Shown here: positions 1 to 7,916 of the stretch, one piece after another
How the letters are laid out: each line of letters begins with the position of its first letter
Numbering within the stretch: the first letter of the stretch is position 1
Program-made: the position numbers and the translations under genes
Notes under the pieces: generated by a model
What the model was told of the DNA's origin: nothing
What the model saw: only the letters and a program-made list of their open reading frames with translations
The model's database searches: none
NCBI RefSeq assembly: GCF_027627575.1
Contig: NZ_CP114065.1
Span: 496,001-560,000 of the forward strand
Reading direction: 5' to 3'
DNA: 64,000 bases
Source of the DNA: Kribbella sp. CA-293567
GTDB lineage: Bacteria; Actinomycetota; Actinomycetes; Propionibacteriales; Kribbellaceae

Positions 1-454
1 CGGCGACCGCGCCCAGGCCGTAGAGCCAGCGGCCGTCGGTGCCGCGTTGGTTGGCCAGGGAGCCGAGCAGGACGACTGTGTCGAGGTACACGTGGGGGTT
101 GAGGTAGGTGAAGCCCAGGCAGGTCAGTACGACGCTGCGCAGGGCGGTGGGAGTCTGATCGGTGGGGGTCAGGGTCGCTGGATTGAACGCTCGGCGCGCT
201 GCGATGGCGGCGTAGGTGAACAGGAAGAGGGCGCCGCCGTAGCGAGTGATGTCCAGGGCGAGTTGGCTGCTGGTGATCAAAGCACCGAGGCCGGCGATGC
301 CGCTCGAGATGAGGAGCGCGTCGGAGAGCGCGCAGATCAGTACCACCGGTACGACGTGCTCGCGGCGCAGGCCCTGGCGGAGTACGAAGGCGTTCTGCGC
401 GCCGATCGCGACGATCAGCGAGAGTGTGGTGGCGAAGCCGGCGAAGAGGGGCAC
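1..454 (-). CDS. LysE/ArgO-family amino-acid exporter (3' end cut off)
   Basis: Inner-membrane exporter of basic amino acids by family. The translation shows the family signature near the start, with [18 protein letters not shown] followed by REHV, then alternating hydrophobic helices and the [16 protein letters not shown] block typical of LysE/ArgO. About 151 of roughly 200 residues lie in the window; the C-terminus is beyond base 1. The start chosen is a GTG at 454; no strong ribosome site is visible, so a slightly different start is possible. It diverges from an ArgP-type LysR gene at 533, the usual arrangement in which the regulator switches on the exporter when lysine or arginine accumulates. 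Confidence 0.85.
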   Translation of the reverse strand, partial: MPLFAGFATTLSLIVAIGAQNAFVLRQGLRREHVVPVVLICALSDALLISSGIAGLGALITSSQLALDITRYGGALFLFTYAAIAARRAFNPATLTPTDQTPTALRSVVLTCLGFTYLNPHVYLDTVVLLGSLANQRGTDGRWLYGLGAVA

Positions 455-489
455 GTCTCGACCGTAGAAGGCTGCTGGACAACAAACCA

Positions 490-515
490 GCTAAAGTTCT
501 TTCACTGCCTTTAGC
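490..515. promoter_or_regulatory. Inverted repeat in the lysE-argP divergent gap
   Basis: Perfect 7-bp arms GCTAAAG (490-496) and CTTTAGC (509-515) separated by 12 bases lie between the exporter and regulator starts. The position and spacing suit a LysR-type recognition site, and the gap is AT-richer than its surroundings. Binding by the adjacent ArgP-type protein is inferred. Confidence 0.55.
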
Positions 516-532
516 AACTCTTAAGGACCCCG

Positions 533-1420
533 ATGCAGCTGGACTCGGCGCAGTTGGACACCTTCGCGGCGGTGATCGACGAAGGCAGCTTCGACGCGGC
601 GGCTCGCCGGCTGCAGATCACGCCGTCGGCCGTCAGTCAGCGGATCAAGGCGATGGAGAGCCGTCTCGGTCATGTGCTGGTGCAGCGGGTCAAGCCTGCT
701 CGCGCCACCGAGGCAGGCGAGGCGGTACTGCGCCTCGCCCGGCAGGTCTCGCTGCTGGAGGTCGAGGCGATCGCCGCGGTGCGGGGCAAGCTCGAAGGAC
801 TGCGGCTGCCGATCGCCGTGAACGCCGACTCCCTCAACGGCTGGTTCCTGCCGGTGCTCTTCGCTGTGTCGCCCGAGCTGGTGACGGCGTTCGACCTGCG
901 ACAGGAGGATCAGGATCACTCGGCCGAGCTGTTGCGCAACGGCACCGTGCTGGCCGCGGTGACCGCCGACCCGCGACCGGTCCAGGGCTGCCGGGTCCAG
1001 CCGCTCGGCAAGATGCGCTACCTGTCGATCGCCACCCCGCAGTACGCCGACCGCTGGCTCACCGGCCGTCCGTTGCCAGAGGCGCTCGAAGCCGCTCCGA
1101 TGATCGTCTTCAACACCAAGGATCAGCTGCAGCACCGCTTGCTGCGCAAGGTCACCCGGCGTCGGCTCGATCCACCCACCCATTCGATCCCGGCGCCGGG
1201 CCCGTTCGTCCGGGCGATCCGGCTCGGCCTCGGCTGGGGGATGATCGAGGCGGAGCTGGTGGAGAACGAGCTAGCCGACGGCCGCCTGGTGGAAGTTGCC
1301 AAAGGCAAATATATCGACGTGCCGCTGTACTGGCAGCACTGGAAGCTCGACTCCGCGGTCCTGGACACCCTCACCGCCGCGGTCCTCGCCGCCGCCGCGA
1401 CCGGCCTGCGGACCCGCTGA
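533..1420 (+). CDS. argP: LysR-family regulator, ArgP/LysG type
   Basis: Transcription factor of 295 aa. Residues 3-60 form the LysR winged helix-turn-helix (QLDTFAAVIDEGSFDAAARR, then ITPSAVSQRIKAME); the rest is the LysR effector domain. Presence beside a divergent LysE/ArgO gene and the ArgP-like N-terminus support a role as activator of basic amino-acid export, with lysine or arginine as effector by family knowledge. The length matches the family (about 295-305 aa). The ATG at 533 begins directly after an AT-rich gap holding an inverted repeat. It could in principle control another amino-acid exporter of the same family. Confidence 0.85.
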   Translation: MQLDSAQLDTFAAVIDEGSFDAAARRLQITPSAVSQRIKAMESRLGHVLVQRVKPARATEAGEAVLRLARQVSLLEVEAIAAVRGKLEGLRLPIAVNADSLNGWFLPVLFAVSPELVTAFDLRQEDQDHSAELLRNGTVLAAVTADPRPVQGCRVQPLGKMRYLSIATPQYADRWLTGRPLPEALEAAPMIVFNTKDQLQHRLLRKVTRRRLDPPTHSIPAPGPFVRAIRLGLGWGMIEAELVENELADGRLVEVAKGKYIDVPLYWQHWKLDSAVLDTLTAAVLAAAATGLRTR

Positions 1421-1458
1421 ACCAGCGATCGCAACGACTCGAACCTCCACCAACGAGC

Positions 1459-1475
1459 GTATGAGACGTTCGTAC
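1459..1475. promoter_or_regulatory. Imperfect palindrome before the TetR gene
   Basis: GTATGAGACGTTCGTAC is an interrupted dyad (five of eight pairs match) 23 bases upstream of the TetR-type gene at 1499. Such sites are common autoregulatory operators for this family; binding is inferred. Confidence 0.3.
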
Positions 1476-1498
1476 CAAGCTCGCCTAGGATCACCGGC

Positions 1499-2083
1499 AT
1501 GGGAAACCGTGAGGCGCTGGTCGAGGGCGCGAAGACCTGCCTGCTGGCCAACGGCTACAGCCGCACCACCGCTCGCGACATCGCGACGGCGGCCGGGGTC
1601 AGCCTGGCGGCGATCGGCTACCACTTCGGTTCCAAGGAAGCCTTGTTGAACGAGGCCATGCGGCAGGCGCTGGACGAATGGGCCGCCGGCGCCGGCCGGA
1701 CGACGAACGCCGATCAACCCGAGGAACCCGACGCGGGGAAGCGGTTCGAAGCGACCTGGGCGCAGATGCTCGGGACGCTGTCGTCGCCGGAGACTCGCGC
1801 GCTGTGGGTCACGCAGTACGAAGTCCTGTGCCTGGGCGCGCAGCACCCGGAGCTGCTCCAGGAACTGTCGAAGCTGCAGGGCGACGCGCGAGAGGGCCTG
1901 GCGGAGCTGTTCGGCTCGGCCGACGCCGGCACCGACGAGGCGGCGAAGCAGCGGCTCGGCACCTTCTACCAAGCCTTGATGCTCGGCGTGATCGCTCTCT
2001 GGCTGGCCGACCCGGAGCAGGCTCCCGCGGGCGCGGACCTGGCGAAGTCGATCCAGCTGGTTGCCGAGCAGCTGGCGCGCTGA
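1499..2083 (+). CDS. TetR/AcrR-family transcriptional regulator
   Basis: A 194-aa repressor-type protein. Residues about 5-50 carry the TetR helix-turn-helix with the hallmark TTARDIATAAGVSLAAIGYHF and GSKEAL sequence; the remaining helices form a ligand/dimer domain without a recognisable effector signature. It is followed after 22 bases by a small membrane-protein gene on the same strand that may be co-transcribed. A partial palindrome just upstream suggests autoregulation. The ligand and targets cannot be told from sequence. Confidence 0.85.
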   Translation: MGNREALVEGAKTCLLANGYSRTTARDIATAAGVSLAAIGYHFGSKEALLNEAMRQALDEWAAGAGRTTNADQPEEPDAGKRFEATWAQMLGTLSSPETRALWVTQYEVLCLGAQHPELLQELSKLQGDAREGLAELFGSADAGTDEAAKQRLGTFYQALMLGVIALWLADPEQAPAGADLAKSIQLVAEQLAR

Positions 2084-2105
2084 CCCAGCACGCTAGGGTC
2101 ATGAG

Positions 2106-2300
2106 ATGAAGAAAGCACTCCCGATCGCCTTCGGGCTCCTGCTGACGGTCATCGGTGTGGTCTGGGCGTTGCAGGGCCTCGGCTACGTCGGCGGAAGCTC
2201 GATGTCGGGCAAGAGCATCTGGGCCATCATCGGACCGGTCGTCGCGGCCTTCGGCGTCTCCCTGCTCTACGTCACCTTCCGGGGACCGCGGAAGAAGTAG
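2106..2300 (+). CDS. Small two-helix membrane protein
   Basis: A 64-aa protein with two hydrophobic segments (about residues 4-26 and 38-58) and a basic C-terminal tail (GPRKK). It has no enzymatic motif. Similar short membrane proteins of unknown function are common in actinobacteria. It probably shares a transcript with the TetR gene 22 bases upstream. Its last 29 bases overlap the 3' end of the convergent gene that ends at 2272. The function is unknown. Confidence 0.6.
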   Translation: MKKALPIAFGLLLTVIGVVWALQGLGYVGGSSMSGKSIWAIIGPVVAAFGVSLLYVTFRGPRKK

Positions 2301-3171
2301 GCAGGTCGGCGGCGTCCCAGCGCATCGCCATCGGGTTGTCGTCCGGGATCACCCCCGACGCCATGATCGCGCCGCTGATCGGCCGCATCAGCCGGTCGAG
2401 TTCGGCCGCGTTGTCGTCGCCGAGAGCAGTCCAACCCTGCTCGGCCAGCCTGTCGGTGGTGTCCTCGACCTGCTGTCGCAGCGCGTGCCCAGCACCAGTC
2501 AGTACGCCGTCCGCCGTGAGCAGTCCGCGCGCCCGGAGATCCTCCGAGGCGGCCGCCCACTCTTCGTCGCTCCAGCGCCTGTTGAGCTGAAACACCTCCT
2601 TGGAGGGCCCGCCCGCGGCGGAGATGGTGATGCACGCCTGACACGGCGACAACCCCGCTCCCACCAGCGCAGCGACATGCCCGTCACCACGAGACTCCCT
2701 GAGGATCGTCGTGGCCTGCCACAACACCAGATGCGGCTCCTCCGGCCAGGCGAGACCTGCGTTGGCTGCCGCTAGAGGCCTGCCGGCTGTAGGCGCCAAC
2801 TCGGCCGCCTGGCGTGCCAACTCCGCGGCGCGGCGTAGCGGCGTACCGGCGTCAGGGAAGCGGCGTACTGCGCTGTCGACCGCCTCCAGGCGGGCAGTCA
2901 GGACCTGCGCGGGTGTGGCCAGCTGCCACGCGTCCGGGATGGCACGGCTGACCATCGACGGGTGGAAGTTGTAGAAGACCGCTGTCACGAGTTCGGGGCC
3001 GGCTGCCCCCAGCGGGGCCGCCCGGCAGGCGAAGTAGCTCATCCAGCCGCCACGGAGGCCGAGCGCGTCGGTGGCCTTCCTGGTGTCCGGTGCGAAGTAG
3101 GTGATCGCGTGGAACGGTTCCAGGACTTTCCACAACCGGCGGGCGCGGGAATCGGTCATGGTTCCGATCAA
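2272..3171 (-). CDS. SCO6745-family protein (predicted winged-helix fold)
   Basis: About 295-299 aa. The N-terminal pattern RRLWKVLEPFHAITYFAP followed by LGLRGGWMSYFACRAAPLG is what I associate with the actinobacterial SCO6745 family, whose biochemical role is unknown. The C-terminal third (about 200-290) looks like a MarR-like helix-turn-helix with LTADGVLTGAGHALRQQVE. Two starts are possible: a TTG at 3171 with GGAGGG seven bases upstream (used here), or an ATG four codons later at 3159. Its 3' end overlaps the convergent small membrane-protein gene. Confidence 0.7.
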   Translation of the reverse strand: MIGTMTDSRARRLWKVLEPFHAITYFAPDTRKATDALGLRGGWMSYFACRAAPLGAAGPELVTAVFYNFHPSMVSRAIPDAWQLATPAQVLTARLEAVDSAVRRFPDAGTPLRRAAELARQAAELAPTAGRPLAAANAGLAWPEEPHLVLWQATTILRESRGDGHVAALVGAGLSPCQACITISAAGGPSKEVFQLNRRWSDEEWAAASEDLRARGLLTADGVLTGAGHALRQQVEDTTDRLAEQGWTALGDDNAAELDRLMRPISGAIMASGVIPDDNPMAMRWDAADLPTSSAVPGR

Positions 3172-3207
3172 AGCAGACTCCCTCCGCCCAGGCGTGGTTC
3201 TGGGTGT

Positions 3208-3705
3208 CTACAGCGGCCGGTGCATGACGTGCAGCCCGACGTAGCCGTGCGTGGGGCTGAGGAACGCCTCGGGCACGGTGCCGATGATGTCGAAGCCGAG
3301 TGACTGCCAGAGCCTGACCGCCGTCGTGTTGGACTCCACCACGGCGTTGAACTGGATCGACCGGAACCCGTTCCGCCCGGCCCAGTCGATCATGTCCTGG
3401 CACAGTGCCCGGCCCACGCCGCGCCCGCGGGCCGCCGCGTCGACCATGAAACTGGCGCTGGCCACGTGCGCGCCCGGACCCGGCCGGTTCGGGTACATGT
3501 TGGCGCTGCCGAGAACCTTGCCATCGGCATCGATCGCGACGGTGGTCCGGGCCAGTGGCGAGGCGGACGGCGACATCCAGAGCGCCTCCGCCTGCTCGGC
3601 GGTCAGTGCCGGATCGTAGGTGTAGGTCTCCTGCGCGGAGACGATGGCCGAGAAAAACGGCCAGATCGCTGCCCAGTCGGTCACAACGGCCGGTCTGATG
3701 TCCAT
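3208..3705 (-). CDS. GNAT-family N-acetyltransferase
   Basis: A 165-aa single-domain acetyl-CoA-dependent acyltransferase. The GNAT acetyl-CoA site is visible as AAARGRGVGRALCQDMIDWA (about residues 90-110), followed by the usual NAVVESNTTAVRLWQSLGF motif. The substrate is not predictable. The ATG at 3705 is chosen because homology begins at MDIRPAVVTDW; an open frame continues upstream through the neighbouring gene but has no acetyltransferase content. It diverges from the antiporter gene at 3728 with only 22 bases between the starts. Confidence 0.85.
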   Translation of the reverse strand: MDIRPAVVTDWAAIWPFFSAIVSAQETYTYDPALTAEQAEALWMSPSASPLARTTVAIDADGKVLGSANMYPNRPGPGAHVASASFMVDAAARGRGVGRALCQDMIDWAGRNGFRSIQFNAVVESNTTAVRLWQSLGFDIIGTVPEAFLSPTHGYVGLHVMHRPL

Positions 3706-3727
3706 GGAGCCGATAGAATCACAGGGG

Positions 3728-4933
3728 ATGACAACCACAGTCGACGGTGTGAATCCTGATCCGACCCCGCCTACCCCGCCCACGCGGTCAGCAGGACTGC
3801 CGCGCTGGAGTCTGGCCGTGCCGCTGCTCGCCCTGGTGGTCCTGATGCTGTCCTGGGGCCGTGAGCCGGGCACGATCATGCTGATCCTCATCTGCGCCGG
3901 GCTCGGATCCGCGGTGATCGCCGCGGTGCACCACGCCGAGGTGGTGGCACACCGCGTCGGGGAACCGTTCGGCACACTGATCCTGGCGCTCGCGGTGACG
4001 GTGATCGAGGTCGCACTGATCGTCACGTTGATGGCGTCCGGTGGCGACAAGGCGGCGTCGCTGGCCCGCGACACCGTGTTCGCCGCGGTGATGATCACCT
4101 GCAACGGCATCCTCGGCCTGTCGCTGGTGGTCGGCTCGCTGCGGCACAAGACGCAGGAGTTCCGGGTGCACGCCTCCGGCAGCGCGCTCGCCGTGATGAC
4201 CGCGCTGGTCACCCTCAGCCTGGTCCTGCCGACCTTCACGACCAGTACGCCGGGAGCGACCTTCAGCGGGCCGCAGCTGGCCTTCGCCGGCGTCACCTCG
4301 CTGGTCATGTACGGCGTCTTCGTGTTCGTCCAGACCATCCGGCACCGCGACTACTTCCTGCCCAACGCCGATCCTTCGGTCGATCCCACCGCCAGAGCTG
4401 CCCGCGAGGCCGAGGCCGCGGGGCTGGCCGACAGTGACGGCGACGGCGAGGACGACAGCCACGCGGACGCGCCCAGCAGCAAGATCGCGCTGCTGAGCCT
4501 GGCGCTGCTCTTCGGGTGCCTGATCGCGGTGGTGGGCCTGGCCAAGACCGTCTCGCCGAAGCTGGAGTCCGCGGTCGAGTCGGCGGGCGCGCCGCTCGCG
4601 GTCGTCGGTGTGGTGATCGCGCTGCTGGTGCTGCTGCCGGAAACTGTGGCCGCGGTACGGGCGGCACTGCGCAACCGCCTGCAGACCAGCCTCAACCTCG
4701 CGCTCGGCTCGGCCCTGGCCAGCATCGGGCTGACGATCCCGGCGATCGCCATCGCGTCGATCTGGCTCACCGGACCGCTCGTCCTCGGCCTGGACAGCAA
4801 GGAGCTGGTGCTGTTCGTGCTGACCGTGGTGGTCAGCATGCTCACCCTGGCGACCGGCCGGGCCACCCTGCTGCAGGGCGCGGTCCACCTGATGATCTTC
4901 AGCTCCTTCCTGTTCCTCGCGATCAGTCCGTGA
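3728..4933 (+). CDS. Calcium(sodium)/proton antiporter, ChaA/CaxA type
   Basis: A 401-aa integral membrane cation/proton exchanger. Two sets of five to six helices carry the CaCA-family alpha repeats: the first near FGTLILALAVTVIEVALIV (about residues 80-98) and the second near VVIALLVLLPETVAAVRAA, followed by NLALGSALASIGLTIPAIA. Between them is an acidic cytoplasmic loop (DSDGDGEDD, about 238-246) that could sense or buffer cations. It exports Ca2+ or Na+/K+ against protons by family knowledge. The ATG at 3728 is preceded by AGGGG and by a -10-like TAGAAT (3714-3719), so the leader must be extremely short. The 3' end overlaps the ankyrin gene by 11 bases. Confidence 0.88.
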   Translation: MTTTVDGVNPDPTPPTPPTRSAGLPRWSLAVPLLALVVLMLSWGREPGTIMLILICAGLGSAVIAAVHHAEVVAHRVGEPFGTLILALAVTVIEVALIVTLMASGGDKAASLARDTVFAAVMITCNGILGLSLVVGSLRHKTQEFRVHASGSALAVMTALVTLSLVLPTFTTSTPGATFSGPQLAFAGVTSLVMYGVFVFVQTIRHRDYFLPNADPSVDPTARAAREAEAAGLADSDGDGEDDSHADAPSSKIALLSLALLFGCLIAVVGLAKTVSPKLESAVESAGAPLAVVGVVIALLVLLPETVAAVRAALRNRLQTSLNLALGSALASIGLTIPAIAIASIWLTGPLVLGLDSKELVLFVLTVVVSMLTLATGRATLLQGAVHLMIFSSFLFLAISP

Positions 4934-6356
4934 GGCGGTCCAGGTAGTCGACGACCTCCTGCTGGCGATTGTGCTCGGCCCACCCGCGGGCTGTGCCGTG
5001 GTAGGCCGGATCCTCGGCATCCGGGTCGGCGCCGAGCTCCAGCAGTTTCTTGACGGTGTCGAGGTGACCCGAGAACGCCGCCTGGTGGAGGGGCGTGATC
5101 CGGCCTGGCATGAGCAGATCGAAGCCCAGCTGCCGCAACGGCTCCAGAGCTTCGGTCCGACCCAGCACGGCCGCCACGAGCGGCAGGTGCGGATTACGCC
5201 GTACCGCGCGGGCGGCCAGCTCCGCGTCGGCCTCGATCGGCCCGCCCCGGAAGGCAGCGGCGTACAGCTCGTGTACGTCGTCGAGCGGCGCCGCGCCGGC
5301 CGCCCGCAATAGCGCGGCGACCTCGTCGTACCCGGAGACCGCTGCCAGCTCGTAGGCTCGGTGGCCGACGAAGATCGGATGCTCCGTACCGCGCGCGTCA
5401 GGGTCGATGCCTTGGGCAAGCATCAGTTCGACTCTGCGGGGCAGTCCTTTGGAGGCGGCGAAAACCAGCTCGTCCTCCAGGAGCTGTCCCGGAGTCGGAT
5501 GAGCGGGCGTCATCCGCTCGTGCCAGGGGCCACCGTCGCCCTGGCCCAGACCGAATTCGAGCAGCAGCTCCAGGTGGTCGTCGTCGTACGGCGGAGGGCA
5601 GCCCGGACCGCAGTTGTACATCGTCTGGCTGTCGTTGGGGTCAGCGCCGGCCTCGAGCAGGATCCGCGCCAGCTCCAGCCTGCACTGGTGCGGCGGCTGG
5701 TCGCCTTCGCCCCGGCCGAAGGCGCCGGTGAGTGCGGTGAAGGGTGACGGGAGTCCTTGCCACAGATAGCCGGCGTTCGGGTCGGCGCCGTTGGCCAGGA
5801 GCAGTCGCGCGATCTCCAGTGGTGCCTCGGGGGCGACTTCCAGGCGTGAATAGGCCAGGTAGAGCAGAGGCTCCCAGCGGAACGGGCCACCTTCGCGACG
5901 GGCCAGTGCCGGATCCGCCGCGAGCGTCGTCCGGACCGCGTCGACGGCACCGGCCACCACCTGGGTATAGATGTTGCTCAGGGCAACATTATCGACCAGG
6001 GCGCGGGCCGCGACCTGACGAGCAGGATCGTCCTGACCGTAGTGCAGCGTGGCGAGCCGCAGGAACTCGTCGATGCGCCGGCCGCGAGTGTGCAACGGAC
6101 CGCCGATCTCCTGCCGGTGCGGGAACCGGCTGTACCGCTCGACCAGTTCCAGGTGATGCACGAGTCGTGGCCAGCTGGGGAAGCCGTAGCTCCGGGCGAT
6201 CGCGACCTGCGCGTCGGCCAGGGTGCTGACCGGGTGGAACTCGGTGGCGAGCGCGACCGCGGCCGGGTCCCCGGCACGGACCTGCTTGAGCAGACTCTTG
6301 GCCTGCTTCCGCAAGTGGTCGAGGCTGGGCGGACTGGGAAGATTCCGGGTCGGCAT
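4923..6356 (-). CDS. Ankyrin-repeat protein
   Basis: A 477-aa soluble protein. The N-terminus (LRKQAKSLLKQVRAGDPAAV, then FPSWPRLVHHLE) is a segment seen in many actinobacterial ankyrin proteins. It is followed by irregular ankyrin-type helical repeats, the clearest being LEIARLLLANGADPNAG, LELARILLEAGADPNDS and LDTVKKLLELGADPDAEDP. Ankyrin repeats mediate protein-protein contacts; no enzymatic motif was seen and the partner is unknown. The ATG at 6356 follows an AGGAGG ribosome site. It converges on the antiporter gene with an 11-base overlap. Confidence 0.85.
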   Translation of the reverse strand: MPTRNLPSPPSLDHLRKQAKSLLKQVRAGDPAAVALATEFHPVSTLADAQVAIARSYGFPSWPRLVHHLELVERYSRFPHRQEIGGPLHTRGRRIDEFLRLATLHYGQDDPARQVAARALVDNVALSNIYTQVVAGAVDAVRTTLAADPALARREGGPFRWEPLLYLAYSRLEVAPEAPLEIARLLLANGADPNAGYLWQGLPSPFTALTGAFGRGEGDQPPHQCRLELARILLEAGADPNDSQTMYNCGPGCPPPYDDDHLELLLEFGLGQGDGGPWHERMTPAHPTPGQLLEDELVFAASKGLPRRVELMLAQGIDPDARGTEHPIFVGHRAYELAAVSGYDEVAALLRAAGAAPLDDVHELYAAAFRGGPIEADAELAARAVRRNPHLPLVAAVLGRTEALEPLRQLGFDLLMPGRITPLHQAAFSGHLDTVKKLLELGADPDAEDPAYHGTARGWAEHNRQQEVVDYLDRLTD

Positions 6357-6513
6357 GGCGACCTCCTCTCAACAGCCTGCTGTCCGCGTGGTCAGGCGAG
6401 AAAGGAGGTGGGTACGGCGAACGCGACCTCGAGTTCAGGTGGGCTGAGCCCTTCCCGCGGACCGGTGGCACCCTGAGTGCCTGATCCGATCGTAGGCCAC
6501 CCGGCGTCCCGCG

Positions 6514-6879
6514 TCACGGCTTCTCCATCCACCATTCGGTGAACTCGTAGGCCCGGCCGGTCCGGTCCAGCCGGATCACCCACAGGTTGCTGAACTCGCC
6601 CGGCGGCTCGGTCCGGTACGTCGTCCAGCCGCGCACGAAGCCGACACCGTCGCCGAACCCGAGCACCTCGTACTCGAAGAGCGTCTCGCCCGGCGCGTCG
6701 GCCACCTCCAGCCAGGCGGCGACGATCGCGTCCCGGCCGACCACGGGCTCCTCGTCGGGCCGCCGGTGGAAGGCGGCGTCCTCGGTCCACAGCGCGGCGA
6801 TGTGCTCGGGATCGTTCGACTCCCAAGCCCGCCGGTACGCCGTCACCCAGCGATCCAGGTGCCTCTCCTTGAGCGCCAT
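6514..6879 (-). CDS. SnoaL/NTF2-like small protein
   Basis: A 121-aa single-domain protein with the cone-like NTF2 pattern: an N-terminal helix (WVTAYRRAWESNDPEHIAALWTEDAAF), a PVVGRDAIVAAW loop, then beta strands rich in aromatic residues ending in the EFTEWWMEKP strand. This fold includes polyketide cyclases, dehydratases and ligand-binding proteins, and the substrate cannot be assigned. It stands alone; the 157 bases between it and the ankyrin gene hold no gene I can support. Confidence 0.75.
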   Translation of the reverse strand: MALKERHLDRWVTAYRRAWESNDPEHIAALWTEDAAFHRRPDEEPVVGRDAIVAAWLEVADAPGETLFEYEVLGFGDGVGFVRGWTTYRTEPPGEFSNLWVIRLDRTGRAYEFTEWWMEKP

Positions 6880-6928
6880 GCGGGCATTCTGCCGGGCCGG
6901 CTGAGACCCAGCTCACCCCACGCCGGAC

Positions 6929-6987
6929 TTGAACATGTTCAAAAGCGCGGCTTACGCTCAGGAAGTCAGAGAGTTGAACGTGTTCAA
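6929..6987. promoter_or_regulatory. Two TTGAAC-n2-GTTCAA operators
   Basis: Perfect 14-bp palindromes of the form TTGAAC-AT-GTTCAA (6929-6942) and TTGAAC-GT-GTTCAA (6974-6987) flank the start region of a three-gene operon that ends in a TetR gene. Their centres are 45 bp apart, and the second lies 15 bases before the ATG at 7002. They are probable TetR operators that bracket the promoter. Confidence 0.75.
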
Positions 6988-7001
6988 ATAGTGAGGACGT
7001 G

Positions 7002-7475
7002 ATGAGAATGACGGTGATCACCTACCTGATCTACCTGCTGATCTCGGTGCCACTGACGATCTGGGTGGCCCGGACGCTGAGCCGCAACGGGCGGATCTTC
7101 CTGGTCGACGTGTTCCACGGCAACGAGGACTTCGCCGACGCGGTCAACCGGCTGCTGGTGGTCGGCTTCTACCTGGTCAACCTCGGGTTCGTGACGCTGT
7201 TCCTGCGCACCGGCGGCACCGTGGTCGACGCCCGCGGGGTGATCGAGCAGCTCAGTGTGAAGGTCGGCATCGTGATGGTCGTGCTCGGCGTGCTGCACCT
7301 GCTCAACGTGTGGACCTTCAACGCGATCCGCCGGCGCAGCCGGATGGAGCAGATGACCACACCGCCGGTCCCGCCGAACGCCTTCGTCGGCCAGGGCGCC
7401 GGTCAGGGATTCGGCCAGGGGGTCGGCCAAGGTCCGCTGGCCGGTGGCCCGCAGCCGATGCCGCAGGGCTACTGA
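7002..7475 (+). CDS. Small integral membrane protein, operon with TetR
   Basis: A 157-aa protein with three or four hydrophobic helices (about residues 3-22, 50-68, 85-105) and a flexible tail from about 115 containing repeated GQG units (GQGAGQGFGQGVGQG). No known family motif was recognised. The ATG at 7002 follows AGGA; an in-frame GTG at 6999 and ATG at 7008 are alternatives. It is first in a tight operon with a DCC-type protein (6-base gap) and a TetR regulator, all behind the double palindrome, so expression is probably derepressed by a ligand of that TetR. Confidence 0.65.
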   Translation: MRMTVITYLIYLLISVPLTIWVARTLSRNGRIFLVDVFHGNEDFADAVNRLLVVGFYLVNLGFVTLFLRTGGTVVDARGVIEQLSVKVGIVMVVLGVLHLLNVWTFNAIRRRSRMEQMTTPPVPPNAFVGQGAGQGFGQGVGQGPLAGGPQPMPQGY

Positions 7476-7481
7476 CGGATC

Positions 7482-7916
7482 ATGCAGGAACTGGTGGTGC
7501 TGTACGACGCGCAGTGTGGGCTCTGCCGCCGCTTCAAGGAGTGGCTGGCGGGGCAGCAGCCAGGGCTGAACGGTCTGGGCGGAGTGGTGCGGTTCGCCTT
7601 CGTCGCGGCGGGGTCGGCGGAGGCCAGGCAGCGGTACCCGGAGCTGGACCACCTGGCCACACTGCGCGAGGTGACAGTGGTCGCCGACGACGGAGCGGTC
7701 TACGTCGGCGACCGGGCTTGGATCGTCTGCCTCTGGGCGACCTGGGAGCACCGGGCCACCGCAGTACGGCTGGCGAGTCCGGCCATGCGGCCGGTGGCGC
7801 GGGCGATGGTGCAGGTGGCGGCCGGGCTACGGAGCAGGAACTGGGAGTTGATGGAAGGTGACTACGCTGACGGATGTGACGGACAGTGCGACCGCCAAGG
7901 GCGAGCAGACGCGTGA
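7482..7916 (+). CDS. DCC-family (DUF393) thioredoxin-like protein
   Basis: A 144-aa protein of the DCC/DUF393 family. The diagnostic N-terminal motif VLYDAQCGLCRRFKEWL has the CxxC pair expected for a thiol-disulfide redox site, and the rest matches the family's length and pattern. The natural substrate is unknown for the family. It starts 6 bases after the membrane-protein gene. Its last 59 bases, encoding a Cys/Asp-rich tail (DGCDGQCDRQG), overlap the start of the TetR gene in another frame, an unusually long overlap. Confidence 0.8.
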   Translation: MQELVVLYDAQCGLCRRFKEWLAGQQPGLNGLGGVVRFAFVAAGSAEARQRYPELDHLATLREVTVVADDGAVYVGDRAWIVCLWATWEHRATAVRLASPAMRPVARAMVQVAAGLRSRNWELMEGDYADGCDGQCDRQGRADA

